Shown here one piece after another: positions 9,218 to 18,718 of a stretch of 64,000 bases of DNA. Position 1 is the stretch's first letter, and each line of letters opens with the position of its first letter. The notes beneath the pieces are model-generated. The model ran no database searches and was not told the origin of the DNA. It saw only the letters and a program-made list of their open reading frames with translations. The stretch spans positions 1-64,000 of the forward strand of contig NZ_LFLT01000003.1 of assembly GCF_001189955.1 (NCBI RefSeq), written 5' to 3'. A program made the translations under genes and the position numbers. The DNA comes from Herbaspirillum chlorophenolicum (GTDB lineage: Bacteria > Pseudomonadota > Gammaproteobacteria > Burkholderiales > Burkholderiaceae_D).

Positions 9218-10018
9218 ATGTCCGACATCCTCAACAAGATCCTCGACGTCAAGGCCGAGGAGATCCGTGCGGCCAAGAAACAGCGCGACTTCGCCAGCCT
9301 GCGCCGCGACGTCGAAAGCGATAGCGAACTGCGTTCTGAGTTGCGCAGCTTCGAAGGCAGCCTGCGCGACAAGATCGCCGCCGGCCATGCCGGCGTGATC
9401 GCTGAAGTGAAGAAGGCTTCGCCGTCCAAGGGAGTGATCCGGCCCGATTTTCGCCCGGCCGATATCGCCGTCAGCTACGCGCAGCATGGCGCCGCCTGCC
9501 TGTCGGTGCTGACCGACGAGCAGTTCTTCCAAGGTGCGCCGGAATACCTCAGGCAGGCGCGCGCCGCCTGCGCGCTGCCGGTGATCCGCAAGGATTTCAT
9601 GGTGGACCTCTATCAGGTGTACCAGGCCCGCTCCTGGGGTGCAGATGCCATCCTGCTGATCGTGGCCGCGCTGGACCATGGCCTGATGGCCGAGCTGGAA
9701 GCCTGCGCCCATGAGCTGGGGATGAGCGTGCTGGTGGAAGTGCACGACGCCGCCGAACTGGACGCCGCGCTGAAGCTGAAGACCCGCCTGCTGGGCATCA
9801 ACAACCGCAACCTGCGCACCTTCGAGACCACGCTGGACACCACGCTGGGCCTGCTGCCGCGCATCCCGCCCGAGAAACTGGTGGTGACCGAGTCGGCCAT
9901 CGCCACACCGGACGACGTCAAGCGCATGCGCGATGCCGATGTGCATGCCTTCCTGGTGGGCGAGGCCTTCATGCGCGCGCCGGAGCCGGGTGTGGAACTG
10001 GCGCGGCTGTTCGCTTAA
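9218..10018 (+). CDS. trpC: Indole-3-glycerol phosphate synthase
   Basis: TrpC cyclises CdRP to indole-3-glycerol phosphate. The 266-residue barrel shows [13 protein letters not shown] (catalytic lysines) near residue 68, [25 protein letters not shown] and [12 protein letters not shown]. It is a stand-alone TrpC, not fused to TrpF. The trp genes end here at a strong terminator; trpF, trpB and trpA are not in the window, which fits a split trp pathway. Confidence 0.96.
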   Translation: MSDILNKILDVKAEEIRAAKKQRDFASLRRDVESDSELRSELRSFEGSLRDKIAAGHAGVIAEVKKASPSKGVIRPDFRPADIAVSYAQHGAACLSVLTDEQFFQGAPEYLRQARAACALPVIRKDFMVDLYQVYQARSWGADAILLIVAALDHGLMAELEACAHELGMSVLVEVHDAAELDAALKLKTRLLGINNRNLRTFETTLDTTLGLLPRIPPEKLVVTESAIATPDDVKRMRDADVHAFLVGEAFMRAPEPGVELARLFA

Positions 10019-10033
10019 GCCAAGCTGACTGAC

Positions 10034-10075
10034 AAAAGCCGTCGTCTCTGCTTTCGCAGGAACGACGGCTTTTTT
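10034..10075. terminator. Terminator after trpC
   Basis: A perfect 12-bp stem, AAAAGCCGTCGT / ACGACGGCTTTT, is followed by TTTTTT. It lies between trpC and the converging SDR gene and can act in both directions. Confidence 0.9.
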
Positions 10076-10091
10076 GCGGCCTGCGCAATCC

Positions 10092-10850
10092 TCAGGCGGA
10101 GAAGCCACCATCGATCGACAGGCTGGCGCCAGTGATATAACCCGCCTCCGGCCCCGCCAGATACGCCACGAAGCTGGCGATCTCTTCCACCTTGCCGTAA
10201 CGCGGCAACGACATCAGCCCCTTCAGCGTCTCGGCGAAATCGCCGCTGGCCGGATTCATGTCGGTATCGACCGGACCGGGCTGCACGTTGTTGACGGTAA
10301 TGCCGCGCGGCCCCAGGTCGCGTGACAAGCCCTTGGTCAAGCCGACCAGCGCCGACTTGCTCATCGCGTAAACTGCCCCGCCGGCAAACGGCATGCGTTC
10401 GGCATTGGTGCTGCCGATGGTGATCACGCGACCGCCCTCCTTCATGTAGCGCACCGCTTCCTGCGTGGCGACGAACACGCTGCGCACATTCACGGCCAGC
10501 GTACGGTCGAGGTCTTCCAGCTTGAATTCCTCGACCGGGCCCAGTACCAGCACGCCAGCGTTGTTGACCAGGATATCCAGGCGGCCGAAGGTTTCAGCCG
10601 CGATGCTGATGGCTTGCCTGAGCGCCGTGGCGTCCGAGCTGTCGGCCTGGATCGCCAGCGCACGGCCGCCGCCGGCTTCGACTTCGCTGACCAGCGCCTG
10701 CGCCTTGTCCGGCGAAGTGACATAGGTGAAGGCGACGGTGGCGCCTTCCGCCGCCAGTCGTTTGACGATGGCAGCGCCAATGCCGCGCGAGCCGCCTTGC
10801 ACGAAAGCAACCTTGGATACGAGGGATGGATTGGATTGTTGGTTCGACAT
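10092..10850 (-). CDS. Short-chain dehydrogenase/reductase (classical SDR)
   Basis: The 252-residue NAD(P)-dependent oxidoreductase has the cofactor loop GGSRGIG (residues 19-25), NNAG at 97-100, catalytic S147, and Y161-AMS-K165. The C-terminal SIDGGF is typical. F-T-Y-V after strand 2 suggests NADPH use. AAGGAGC precedes the ATG at 10850. It is divergent from a LysR gene and separated by 132 bp that hold two palindromes. The physiological substrate is not apparent; FabG-like reductases of this subgroup often act on carbonyl compounds. Confidence 0.92.
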   Translation of the reverse strand: MSNQQSNPSLVSKVAFVQGGSRGIGAAIVKRLAAEGATVAFTYVTSPDKAQALVSEVEAGGGRALAIQADSSDATALRQAISIAAETFGRLDILVNNAGVLVLGPVEEFKLEDLDRTLAVNVRSVFVATQEAVRYMKEGGRVITIGSTNAERMPFAGGAVYAMSKSALVGLTKGLSRDLGPRGITVNNVQPGPVDTDMNPASGDFAETLKGLMSLPRYGKVEEIASFVAYLAGPEAGYITGASLSIDGGFSA

Positions 10851-10872
10851 GATCTTGCTCCTTGTTCAGTTT

Positions 10873-10889
10873 GGTTTAAGCGTTAAACC
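10873..10889. promoter_or_regulatory. Palindromic operator proximal to the SDR gene
   Basis: GGTTTAA and TTAAACC form a perfect inverted repeat with a 3-nt spacer, 22 bp upstream of the SDR start. The same half-sites recur near the LysR start. It is probably a binding site for the divergent LysR protein. Confidence 0.7.
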
Positions 10890-10954
10890 CGGCTGGGTTG
10901 AAGCAAGTATCGCCGTCGGATTATGGTAAGACTAGCTGGCAATCACTATCTTCT

Positions 10955-10975
10955 TTTTAAACCAAAGGTTTAAAA
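10955..10975. promoter_or_regulatory. Palindromic operator proximal to the LysR gene
   Basis: TTTTAAACC and GGTTTAAAA form a perfect 9-bp inverted repeat around AAA, ending 7 bp before the LysR start. That position suits autorepression. Its centre is 84 bp from the centre of the SDR-side palindrome, eight helical turns. Confidence 0.7.
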
Positions 10976-10982
10976 TCAAGGC

Positions 10983-11909
10983 ATGGAAACCATGAACAGC
11001 ATCGAATGTTTCGTCGCCTCGGCCGACGCCGGCAGCTTCTCGGCGGCTGCCCGCCGTCTTAGCCTGACTTCAGCTGCGGTGGGCAAGAACGTCGCACGGC
11101 TTGAATCCAACCTCGGCGTGCGCCTGTTCCAGCGCAGCACGCGCAAGCTGACGCTGACCGAAGCCGGCGAACGTTTTTTGCAGGAAGTCGGCGGCGGGCT
11201 GGAGACGATACGCAACGCCGTCGCCAACCTGGCCAGCGCCGGCGGACAGCCGGCCGGAACGCTCAAGGTCAGCATGGGAACGGGATTCGGGCGCGAATAC
11301 GTGGTGCCGCTCCTGGGCGATTTCCTGCAGCGCTATCCCGCCATCTCGCCCGACTGGCATTTCGACAACCGCCCGGTGGACCTGATCGCCGAAGGCTTTG
11401 ACGCCGCCATCGGCGGCGGCATCGAGCTATCACCCGGTGTGGTGGCGCGCGAATTGGGGCCGGCGCACCGCGTGTTGCTGGCCTCCCCGGCCTATCTCGC
11501 CAACCATCCGCCACTCTGCTCCCCGCAGGATCTGCCGCAGCACGACGGCATCCTGATCCGTTCCCCGCAAACCGGACGCGTACGCCCATGGACGCTGCGC
11601 GACCGCGAAGGTACGCAAGCGCCAGTGAGCCTGAAGGTAAAAATGACGATGAACGACCCCAACGCCGCTTGCGAAATTGCCGCAATGGGCCTGGGCGTGA
11701 CGCTGGTATCGATGCCGCACGCGGTGGTCTACATGGACAGCGGCGCGCTGGTGCGGGTATTGCCGGATTGGTACGTGGACAGCGGCATACTGTCCCTGTA
11801 CTTCACTGCGGCGCGGCTGCTGCCGGCCAAGACGCGGGTGTTCGTGGACTTCATGGTTGAGCGTTTCCGCGCGCAAAAGCTTGCGGAGCGGTTTTCGGCA
11901 ATACGCTGA
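10983..11909 (+). CDS. LysR-family transcriptional regulator
   Basis: The 308-residue protein has an N-terminal winged helix-turn-helix (about residues 1-60, with SFSAAARRLSLTSAAVGKNVARLE and RLFQRSTRKLTLTEAG) and a C-terminal periplasmic-binding-like effector domain. It resembles the CrgA/DsdC-like subgroup common in proteobacteria. It is divergent from the SDR gene and most likely controls it and itself through the two palindromes. The inducer is unknown. ATG at 10983 is used; MNSIECF at 10992 is an alternative start. Confidence 0.92.
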   Translation: METMNSIECFVASADAGSFSAAARRLSLTSAAVGKNVARLESNLGVRLFQRSTRKLTLTEAGERFLQEVGGGLETIRNAVANLASAGGQPAGTLKVSMGTGFGREYVVPLLGDFLQRYPAISPDWHFDNRPVDLIAEGFDAAIGGGIELSPGVVARELGPAHRVLLASPAYLANHPPLCSPQDLPQHDGILIRSPQTGRVRPWTLRDREGTQAPVSLKVKMTMNDPNAACEIAAMGLGVTLVSMPHAVVYMDSGALVRVLPDWYVDSGILSLYFTAARLLPAKTRVFVDFMVERFRAQKLAERFSAIR

Positions 11910-11912
11910 ACC

Positions 11913-13361
11913 TCAGGCCTTCGGTTGCGTCGCCCGCATGCCGCCGCCGATGTTGTTGCCGGCATCGCGCGCCAGGCCGCGGTAACCCTGCACCGAAATC
12001 AACGTGATCACACCGGCCATGGCAAACGCCCATTGGAAATCGCCCAACGTGAAATGCGCGCCAGCCGCATCGATCGATTCGCCGCGAAAATAGGCGGCGA
12101 TACGCAGCGCCAGCGCGCCGAAGGCGATCCCCATCCCGATGGTCATCTGCTGCGCCACACTCCACAAGGTGCTGGCCGATGACTTGCGCGCATCGCTGAT
12201 GTCGGCGTAGGCCAGCGTAGCCAGTGTCGAGAACTGCATTGACCGCGACAGGCCGTAGCAAAAGATCAGGGCCAAGGTCATCAGCAACGGGGTATCAGGC
12301 GTCAACAGGCCGCATGCGATGATCAGGCAGCCGGCGATGGCGGCATTGCTGACCGCCACCCGGCGAAACCCGAACCGCCGCAGCACGCGCGTGGTAAACG
12401 CTTTCATGCCAAGGTTGCCGAGGGCGGTTGCCAGCAACAGCAAACCCGACTGGAAGGCCGACAGGCCAAAGCCGATCTGGAACATCAGCGGCATCAGGTA
12501 AGGCACGGAATCGATGCCGATGCGGGTCAACGAACCCGTCACGACGGTGACCGAATAGGTCGGGATCTTCAGGTTGGAAAAATCCAGCAGCGGATGTTCG
12601 GCACGCTGGGCGTGGCGATACGCGAACCAGCCCAGCACGATGCCGCCGGCGATGAAACCGAGCGCGACCTTGAGGTTGGACTCCATGTGGCTGGCGATCT
12701 CGGTGCCGTACAGCAGCGAAGTCAGCGCAGCGCCCGAGAGCACGAAGCCGACCAGGTCCAGCGGACGCTTGCTGGTGCCGTGGTCGTTGCGCACGATCAG
12801 CATCACGGCGGCGAAAGCGGCGATCCCGAACGGCACGTTCATCAGGAAGATCCAATGCCACGAGGCATAGGTGACAATGAAGCCGCCGATCGACGGCCCC
12901 ACCACCGGCGCCACGATGGCGGGCCAGGTGATGGTGGCGATGGCCTTCATCAGGTTGGCCTTGCTGGTGCTGCGCACCACGATCATGCGCCCGACCGGCA
13001 CCATCATCGCACCACCCAGGCCTTGCAGCACGCGCGCTGCGGTGAACTCCACGACATTCTGCGAGAAGCCGCACAGGATGGACGCCAACGTGAAGATGAC
13101 GATCGCCGCGCTGAACACGGTACGCGAACCCAGGCGGTCCGCCACCCAGCCGCTGATCGGGATAAACACCGCCAGCGTCAGCATGTAGGCCGTCATGCCC
13201 AGGCTCAGCTCATTGGGGCCGACGCCGAAGGATTGCGCCATCTGCGGCAAGGCAGTGGCGATGATGGTGGTATCGAGGTACTCCATGAAGAAAGTCGCCG
13301 CCACGATATAGGGCAGCATGCGCACCCGCGCATCGGTCAAGGAGTGGTCGTTGCTTCCCAA
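11913..13361 (-). CDS. MFS drug-efflux transporter, DHA2 (EmrB/QacA) family
   Basis: The 482-residue protein has about 14 hydrophobic segments. It carries motif A-like GWVADRLGSRTVF after the second span and the DHA2-type MEYLDTTIIATALPQM in the first. Such proteins expel drugs by proton antiport at the inner membrane. The start is a TTG at 13361 with AAGGA about 8 bp upstream; the first internal ATG would delete part of the first span. No membrane-fusion (EmrA-like) partner is adjacent. It converges on the LysR gene with a 3-bp gap. Confidence 0.9.
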   Translation of the reverse strand: MGSNDHSLTDARVRMLPYIVAATFFMEYLDTTIIATALPQMAQSFGVGPNELSLGMTAYMLTLAVFIPISGWVADRLGSRTVFSAAIVIFTLASILCGFSQNVVEFTAARVLQGLGGAMMVPVGRMIVVRSTSKANLMKAIATITWPAIVAPVVGPSIGGFIVTYASWHWIFLMNVPFGIAAFAAVMLIVRNDHGTSKRPLDLVGFVLSGAALTSLLYGTEIASHMESNLKVALGFIAGGIVLGWFAYRHAQRAEHPLLDFSNLKIPTYSVTVVTGSLTRIGIDSVPYLMPLMFQIGFGLSAFQSGLLLLATALGNLGMKAFTTRVLRRFGFRRVAVSNAAIAGCLIIACGLLTPDTPLLMTLALIFCYGLSRSMQFSTLATLAYADISDARKSSASTLWSVAQQMTIGMGIAFGALALRIAAYFRGESIDAAGAHFTLGDFQWAFAMAGVITLISVQGYRGLARDAGNNIGGGMRATQPKA

Positions 13362-13411
13362 TTGGCGTTCCTTCCGTTTTTCTTTTGGATACTCCGATGC
13401 AAGCTTCCCGC

Positions 13412-13439
13412 AAAAACGCCGGCATGCGCCGGCGTTTTT
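13412..13439. terminator. Terminator of ubiB
   Basis: AAAAACGCCGGC / GCCGGCGTTTTT is a perfect 12-bp stem with a 4-nt loop and T tracts on both strands. It lies downstream of ubiB on the minus strand and upstream of the MFS gene, separating the two units. Confidence 0.9.
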
Positions 13440-13468
13440 GCTGAGAACCCGACTTTACCCGATTGCGC

Positions 13469-15046
13469 TCAGAACCGCAGAAGGTGCATCAGCACCTGGA
13501 CCACGACGATACCTCCGATCAGGCCCCCGCCGAAATACACGATCACGCCCAGGAGCATGTTGGTGCGGCGCTGCTCGGCCAGCAGCTTCTTGAGCAGTTC
13601 GCCGCTCTGCGGCTGGCCATGGCCATCGCCTTCGTTGTATTTGGTCAGCGCTTGCTGCACCAGGCGCGGGATCTGCGGCAACAGGCGGCTGTAGCGCGGC
13701 ACCTCGACCTTCAACTGCTCCACGAAACCGCGCCAGCCGATCTGCTCGCTCATCCAGCGTTCCAGGTACGGTTTGGCGGTCTTCCACAAGTCGAGGTCGG
13801 GATCGAGCTGGCGGCCCAGGCCTTCGACGTTGAGCAGGGTCTTTTGCAGCAGCACCAGTTGCGGCTGCACCTCGACATTGAAGCGGCGCGAAGTCTGGAA
13901 CAGGCGCAGCAACACCTGGCCGAAGGAAATGTCCTTCAGCGGCCGGTCGAAGATCGGTTCGCAACAGGCGCGCACCGCCGCTTCCAGCTCATCGACGCGG
14001 GTCTCCCTGGGCGCCCAGCCGGACTCGATATGCGCCTCGGCCACGCGCTTGTAGTCGCGGCGGAAGAAGGCCAGGAAGTTCTGCGACAGGTAATCCTTGT
14101 CGAAATCGTTCAACGTCCCGACGATGCCGAAATCCAGTGCGATATAGCGGCCGAAGGTTTCCGGCGCCACCGATACCAGGATATTGCCGGGGTGCATGTC
14201 GGCATGGAAGAAGCCGTCACGGAACACCTGGGTGAAGAAGATCTCGACGCCGTCGCGCGACAGCTTGGACAAGTCCACGCCCTCTTCGCGCAGGCGCTCG
14301 GTCTGCGAGATCGGGATGCCGTGCATGCGCTCCATCACGATCACCGACGAGGAGCAATAGTCCCAATACATCTCGGGCACAATCAGCAACGTCGACCCGG
14401 CGAAGTTGCGGCGCAACTGGCTGGCGTTGGCGGCTTCGCGCATCAGATCGAGCTCGTCGTGCAAGTACTTGTCGAACTCGGCCACGACTTCCTTGGCCTT
14501 GAGACGGCGCCCGTCCGCCCACAAACGTTCCAGCCAGTCGGCGGCGACATGCATCAGGCCGATGTCATGGTCGATCACGTCGCGCATGCCGGGGCGCAGC
14601 ACCTTGACCGCCACTTCCTTGCCATCCTTGAGCGTGGCAAAGTGGACTTGCGCGATCGAAGCCGACGCCACAGGCTTGCGCTCGAAGCTCGCAAACAATT
14701 CATCCGGGTGCGCACCCAGCGACTTCTGTATCTGCAACACGGCAAGGTCGGAATCGAACGGCGGCACACGGTCCTGCAGACGCGTCAGCTCATTGGCGAT
14801 GTCCGGCGGCATCAGGTCGCGCCGAGTCGACAGCACTTGGCCGAACTTGACGAAGATGGGGCCGAGATCCTCCAGCGCGCGCCGCAGGCGTTCGCCGCGC
14901 GGCCGCGTCAGGTCACGCCAGAAAAAGATGGCATTGGTGATGCGAGCGATACGCGGCGGCGCGAACTCGGAGGCGACGATCTCATCCAGGCCATAGCGGA
15001 TGGCCACGCGGATGATCTTGAACAGGCGCAGGGAACGCAGGAACAT
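13469..15046 (-). CDS. ubiB: Ubiquinone biosynthesis protein UbiB (atypical kinase/ATPase)
   Basis: The 525-residue ABC1/ADCK-family protein is needed for ubiquinone production in proteobacteria. It has the KxGQ-type motif KFGQVLSTR near residue 72, the family's alanine-rich nucleotide loop in [12 protein letters not shown], the catalytic-loop [11 protein letters not shown] near 290, and DFG. Two hydrophobic helices at the C-terminus ([20 protein letters not shown]) anchor it in the inner membrane. Its ATG overlaps the ubiJ stop (ATGA), indicating coupled translation. Confidence 0.95.
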   Translation of the reverse strand: MFLRSLRLFKIIRVAIRYGLDEIVASEFAPPRIARITNAIFFWRDLTRPRGERLRRALEDLGPIFVKFGQVLSTRRDLMPPDIANELTRLQDRVPPFDSDLAVLQIQKSLGAHPDELFASFERKPVASASIAQVHFATLKDGKEVAVKVLRPGMRDVIDHDIGLMHVAADWLERLWADGRRLKAKEVVAEFDKYLHDELDLMREAANASQLRRNFAGSTLLIVPEMYWDYCSSSVIVMERMHGIPISQTERLREEGVDLSKLSRDGVEIFFTQVFRDGFFHADMHPGNILVSVAPETFGRYIALDFGIVGTLNDFDKDYLSQNFLAFFRRDYKRVAEAHIESGWAPRETRVDELEAAVRACCEPIFDRPLKDISFGQVLLRLFQTSRRFNVEVQPQLVLLQKTLLNVEGLGRQLDPDLDLWKTAKPYLERWMSEQIGWRGFVEQLKVEVPRYSRLLPQIPRLVQQALTKYNEGDGHGQPQSGELLKKLLAEQRRTNMLLGVIVYFGGGLIGGIVVVQVLMHLLRF

Positions 15047-15648
15047 CAGCGGCGCTCCAGTTTCTCGATGCGCTTGGAGAGGCGCTCTAGGTCATCGCGC
15101 AGGCGCACCACGTCAGAAGAAAAGTCCTGCAGCATGCGAGGGCGTATCAGCATCGGTTGTTCTTCCAGAAAATACTCGGCGACGTTCTCGGTGAGCTTTT
15201 TGTGCGTGGTGCGGATGGCGTCAAACAGGCCGCGCGCGCCCGAGACCATGCGGGTGGCGGCGATATCGCCGAACACGCGCGCCAGGTCGTCCTCGGCATC
15301 CCAGCGCAGGTTCTGGCTCAGTTGCGAGATCGCATTGGCGAAATCGGCATCGCCTTCCAGCTTCACATAAGACACTGCGCGCTCGCGGTTGGCGGCAATC
15401 AGGGGCAGGTCGGACAGCTTGACGCGGATGGTGACGTCAGCCGCCGCCTCGGCCGGCGCATCCTGCACATAACCATCGGCCGCCACTTTCAGGCGCAGTT
15501 GCGCGGCGCCGGTGTCGATGCAGGCCACCTTGCCCGCATGCGCCGCCAGCGTCTGGCGCGCCCATGCCTCTTGCGCCAGCAGGTGGTTGACCACGGCAGC
15601 AGCGGGTTTCATCGGGTTGATCGCGGACAGGGACGGCAATTCGGGCAT
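15046..15648 (-). CDS. ubiJ: Ubiquinone biosynthesis accessory factor UbiJ (SCP2 domain)
   Basis: UbiJ binds lipid intermediates for the soluble Ubi complex. The product is about 200 residues, with an SCP2-like domain in the first half ([36 protein letters not shown]) and a C-terminal coiled coil ([19 protein letters not shown]). The ATG at 15648 is chosen; a frame open to 15723 would begin at a TTG inside the terminator stem, so it is unlikely. The ATG at 15612 is also possible. It overlaps ubiB by four bases. Confidence 0.88.
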   Translation of the reverse strand: MPELPSLSAINPMKPAAAVVNHLLAQEAWARQTLAAHAGKVACIDTGAAQLRLKVAADGYVQDAPAEAAADVTIRVKLSDLPLIAANRERAVSYVKLEGDADFANAISQLSQNLRWDAEDDLARVFGDIAATRMVSGARGLFDAIRTTHKKLTENVAEYFLEEQPMLIRPRMLQDFSSDVVRLRDDLERLSKRIEKLERR

Positions 15649-15722
15649 GGATTCGGACAAGGACTGGGTCAGTGTTGTGATAGAAGTGGCAGGGCTCAAT
15701 GAAAATCCGCCGGACAAAAACA

Positions 15723-15749
15723 AAACCGCCCGAAAAGCCGGGCGGTTTC
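15723..15749 (-). terminator. Terminator of the Tim44-like gene
   Basis: AAACCGCCCG and CGGGCGGTTT pair around a short A-rich loop, followed by TTTTGTTTTTG on the minus strand. It separates the Tim44-like gene from ubiJ, implying that ubiJ-ubiB has its own promoter in 15649-15722 or relies on read-through. Confidence 0.8.
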
Positions 15750-15817
15750 AAGTTTAACAGTTTGCCGGCCAAGCTCCGATGGCAACATGTGCGGCGCTTG
15801 ATCCAGCGCCGCCCGGT

Positions 15818-16783
15818 TCAGACCTGCTGGATGCCGGCCAGCACCCAGCCGCCGCCGCTCTGCGGCTTGGACAGGTTCCAGATTTCGGCGAAGGGCTCGG
15901 CGGACAGTTCCGGCGCTTCCTTGATCAATCCCTGGAAACGTACCGTGGCCATGTAGTCGTAGGGCATGGTTTCAATGCCCAGCAGTTCCGCCTCGAGCTG
16001 GACCACATCGGTGGCATTGGGCGAGGCGCCGCGTTCAGTCAGCTGCATGCGCAGCTCGGCGAACATTTCCGGGGTGGTGAATTCGCGGATATCGTTGATG
16101 TCCGCCCGATCCCATGCTGCCTGCAGGCGGATGAAATAGGTCTTGGCATTGCGCACGAAACCGGCCGTGTCGAAACCATCCGGAATACCCCACTTCTCGA
16201 TCTGGGCCGGTGCGGCCGGCTGGCCAGCGGCGCTGCCAAAACCGTTGCCTTGCAATGCTGCAGGCGGTGGATTGATGTCCTTCAGGCCGGAGCCGATCTC
16301 GGGAGTAGCGCCGGCGGCGCTGCCGATGGGGCTTACACCCGGCATCGGGGTGGCGTAGACCGGGTTGTTGCTCTGCTCATAGCGATTGCGCGTGAACATG
16401 CGGATCAGGAAGAAGGCCGCGCCGGCCAGCAGAACGATGGTCAGCAGCGAACCCAGCACGCCGCCGGCCACACCGCCAATGCCGAAGTGCGACATCAGTG
16501 CGCCCAGCCCGAAACCCAGCAAAGCGCCGCCAAGGATATTTCCCCACGGGCTGGCCGGCTTGGCGGGAACGCCTTGCGGAGTCGCCGCCGGCGTCGCCGG
16601 ACGTGCCGGTGCTGCGCTTGGCGACGAGTTATAGGAAGGCGATGATGGCGAGGCCTGGCGCGAATAATTGGACGATTGCTTGCCGAACGAACCACCGCCA
16701 CCCAGGCGCTTGGCATCGGCCGGCGACATCACCAGCGTCAGGGACGTCAATACCAGCATCAATACGAGCAGGAATTTTTTCAT
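15818..16783 (-). CDS. Tim44-like domain protein, membrane-anchored
   Basis: The 321-residue product has an N-terminal signal or anchor (MKKFLLVLMLVLTSLTLVM), the family's KRLGGGGSFGKQS motif just after it, a glycine-rich proline-rich linker with two hydrophobic stretches (GGALLGFGLGALM and VLGSLLTIVLLAGAAFFLI), and a C-terminal Tim44-like domain (about residues 185-320). Mitochondrial Tim44 tethers the import motor; the bacterial function is poorly known. AGAGG precedes the ATG at 16783. It sits between ubiE and ubiJ, all on one strand. Confidence 0.88.
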   Translation of the reverse strand: MKKFLLVLMLVLTSLTLVMSPADAKRLGGGGSFGKQSSNYSRQASPSSPSYNSSPSAAPARPATPAATPQGVPAKPASPWGNILGGALLGFGLGALMSHFGIGGVAGGVLGSLLTIVLLAGAAFFLIRMFTRNRYEQSNNPVYATPMPGVSPIGSAAGATPEIGSGLKDINPPPAALQGNGFGSAAGQPAAPAQIEKWGIPDGFDTAGFVRNAKTYFIRLQAAWDRADINDIREFTTPEMFAELRMQLTERGASPNATDVVQLEAELLGIETMPYDYMATVRFQGLIKEAPELSAEPFAEIWNLSKPQSGGGWVLAGIQQV

Positions 16784-16921
16784 ACGATTACCTCTTGTCG
16801 AAGGTACCTGAACCGGGGGCAAACCTCAGGAAAAGCAAGCCCATCCGTTCCGGCTTGGCGCCATTGTCGCGGGGCAAACTTAAGCCATCCTTAATAGGAC
16901 AGCCCCTACATCGGACAGGCC

Positions 16922-17656
16922 TTACATCTTGATGCCGGTATGCAGCGCGGCCACGCCGGCGGTCAGGTTGAAATACTGGACGCGTTCCAGCCCCGCTTGT
17001 TCCATCATCTGCTTCAGGGTTTCCTGGTCGGGATGCATGCGGATCGATTCGGCCAGGTAGCGATAGCTGTCGGCATCGTTGGCAACCTTCTTGCCCAGCC
17101 ACGGCAGCACCGAGAAAGAGTACACATCGTAAGGCTTCTTCAGCGGCTCCCACACCTTGGAAAACTCCAGCACCAGCAGCTTGCCGCCTGGCTTGAGCAC
17201 GCGGCGCATCTCGCTCAGCGCGACATCCTTGTGGGTCATGTTGCGCAGGCCGAAGGCCACCGACACGCGGTCGAAATAGTTGTCGGGGAACGGCAGCTTC
17301 TCGGCGTCGCACAAGGCGGTCGGCGTGACGATGCCCTTGTTGAGCAAGCGGTCGCGGCCCACGCCCAGCATCGATTCGTTGATGTCGGTCAGCCAGACCT
17401 CGCCGGTCGGCCCGGCCTGCTTGGCGAATGCCTTGGACAAATCGCCCGTGCCGCCGGCAATGTCGAGCACCTTGAAGCCCGGGCGGATGCCGGCCTGGGC
17501 GATGGTGAATGCCTTCCAGACCCGATGCAGGCCAGCCGACATGAAGTCATTCATCACATCGTACTTGGCGGCGACGGAGTGGAACACTTCCGCGACCTTG
17601 TGGACCTTGTCTTCTTCTGCAACGGTTTCGTAACCGAAATGGGTGGTATTGGTCAT
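16922..17656 (-). CDS. ubiE: Ubiquinone/menaquinone C-methyltransferase
   Basis: UbiE methylates the quinone ring carbon using S-adenosylmethionine. The 244-residue protein has [16 protein letters not shown] near residue 22, SAM motif [12 protein letters not shown] at 63-73, and family signatures [15 protein letters not shown] and [13 protein letters not shown]. The C-terminal [14 protein letters not shown] is typical. It leads the minus-strand series ubiE, Tim44-like, ubiJ, ubiB; spacing to the Tim44-like gene is 138 bp. Confidence 0.96.
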   Translation of the reverse strand: MTNTTHFGYETVAEEDKVHKVAEVFHSVAAKYDVMNDFMSAGLHRVWKAFTIAQAGIRPGFKVLDIAGGTGDLSKAFAKQAGPTGEVWLTDINESMLGVGRDRLLNKGIVTPTALCDAEKLPFPDNYFDRVSVAFGLRNMTHKDVALSEMRRVLKPGGKLLVLEFSKVWEPLKKPYDVYSFSVLPWLGKKVANDADSYRYLAESIRMHPDQETLKQMMEQAGLERVQYFNLTAGVAALHTGIKM

Positions 17657-17701
17657 GGTTCAGCTTGAAAGTTTAGTTCGACATTATAAGCGTCTGGCGC
17701 G

Positions 17702-18220
17702 TCACAAGCCGCGCAGGCGGGCCATGGCCAGCGAGTCGACGTAACGGCCGTCGCGGAAGGAATGCGCGCGGTAGGTGCCTTCGACCTCGAAGCCGAACTT
17801 GCGGTAGACGGCGATCGCGGCGGCGTTGTCGCTAAACACGACCAGCTCCAGCCGGCGGATGTCCAGCCAGTTGTCGGCGGCATCGACCAGTTCCTTCACC
17901 AGCGCGCTGCCTATGCCCTTGCCGCAATAATCGTCGTGCACGCCAAGGCCTATGCCCGCCGCATGCGAACGACGGCCGGCCAAGCGATGCAGTCCGGCCT
18001 GGCCGACGATCCTGCCGTCAAGCTCGGCCACCAGCTGCAAACCGCCGACGCTCGGGGATTCCATCCATTTACGGGTCTGTTCCAGCGTCTGGTAAGGCAT
18101 GCGCAGTGTGCCGAAGCGGAAACCCGGCAAGTTGACCAGCTCGGTGATACTCTCGACGTCGGCCGGCCGCGATGCGCGTATCCTGAATTCAGGTTGCTCA
18201 GTGATGATGTCCACAGCCAT
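17702..18220 (-). CDS. GNAT-family N-acetyltransferase
   Basis: The 172-residue product has the GNAT fold. FRIRASRPADVESI begins strand 1, and GIGLGVHDDYCGKGIGSALV carries the acetyl-CoA pyrophosphate loop (Q/R-x-x-G-x-G position CGKGIG). Strand 5 with VYRKFGFEVEGTYR is of the RimJ/SpeG-like type. Substrate cannot be assigned. Its start lies 23 bp inside the end of the DUF971 gene, so the two are cotranscribed and perhaps coupled. Confidence 0.88.
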   Translation of the reverse strand: MAVDIITEQPEFRIRASRPADVESITELVNLPGFRFGTLRMPYQTLEQTRKWMESPSVGGLQLVAELDGRIVGQAGLHRLAGRRSHAAGIGLGVHDDYCGKGIGSALVKELVDAADNWLDIRRLELVVFSDNAAAIAVYRKFGFEVEGTYRAHSFRDGRYVDSLAMARLRGL

Positions 18221-18623
18221 GACCGCTTCCCTCCTCGCCCGTCACATGATCGCGCCCGCTTTCGCGGGTGAAGCCGGCGGCTTCCAGTTTCTGCAGGTAG
18301 GTTTCCCACATCGCGGCCTGGTCGCGGCCGAGCTGATAGAGATAGTCCCAGGTGTAGATGCCACTGACGTGGCCATCCGAAAACAGCGGCTTGACGCCAT
18401 AGTTGCCGACCGGCTCGATACCGTTGATCTCAACGTTGCGCTTGCCGGTCTGCAGCACTTCCTGCCCAGGGCCGTGGCCGCGCACCTCGGCCGAGGGCGA
18501 ATACACGCGCATCAGTTCGAAGGGCAGCGAAAACATGGCGCCGTCGTCGAATTCGACCTCCACCACGTGCGACAGCTTGCGCACCTTGAACGACACAGGA
18601 ACCGGAGAAGAATTGGCGCTCAT
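18198..18623 (-). CDS. DUF971 protein (gamma-butyrobetaine hydroxylase N-domain-like)
   Basis: The 141-residue product contains a DUF971 fold: LSHVVEVEFDDGAMFSLPFELMRVYSPSAEVRGHG, then VGNYGVKPLFSDGHVSGIYTWDYL. The family includes proteins linked to Fe-S cluster handling, but the role is not proven here. The tail HGCGHHH could bind metal. The ATG at 18623 begins the conserved part; the frame upstream to 18890 runs over the HIT gene and is not credible. The gene overlaps the acetyltransferase start. Confidence 0.88.
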   Translation of the reverse strand: MSANSSPVPVSFKVRKLSHVVEVEFDDGAMFSLPFELMRVYSPSAEVRGHGPGQEVLQTGKRNVEINGIEPVGNYGVKPLFSDGHVSGIYTWDYLYQLGRDQAAMWETYLQKLEAAGFTRESGRDHVTGEEGSGHGCGHHH

Positions 18624-18718
18624 GCAGATACTCGCTTTGAACTTTGAAGAAGGCTGGTGCTGCGTGGTGCTACGAACAGTGACCGGCGGCAGTGCCGCGC
18701 CGTCGATACCTGACAGGT

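Noticed and set aside
15649-15723. Longer ubiJ start (TTG at 15723)
   Set aside because: The codon sits inside the terminator stem of the preceding gene and lacks a ribosome site.
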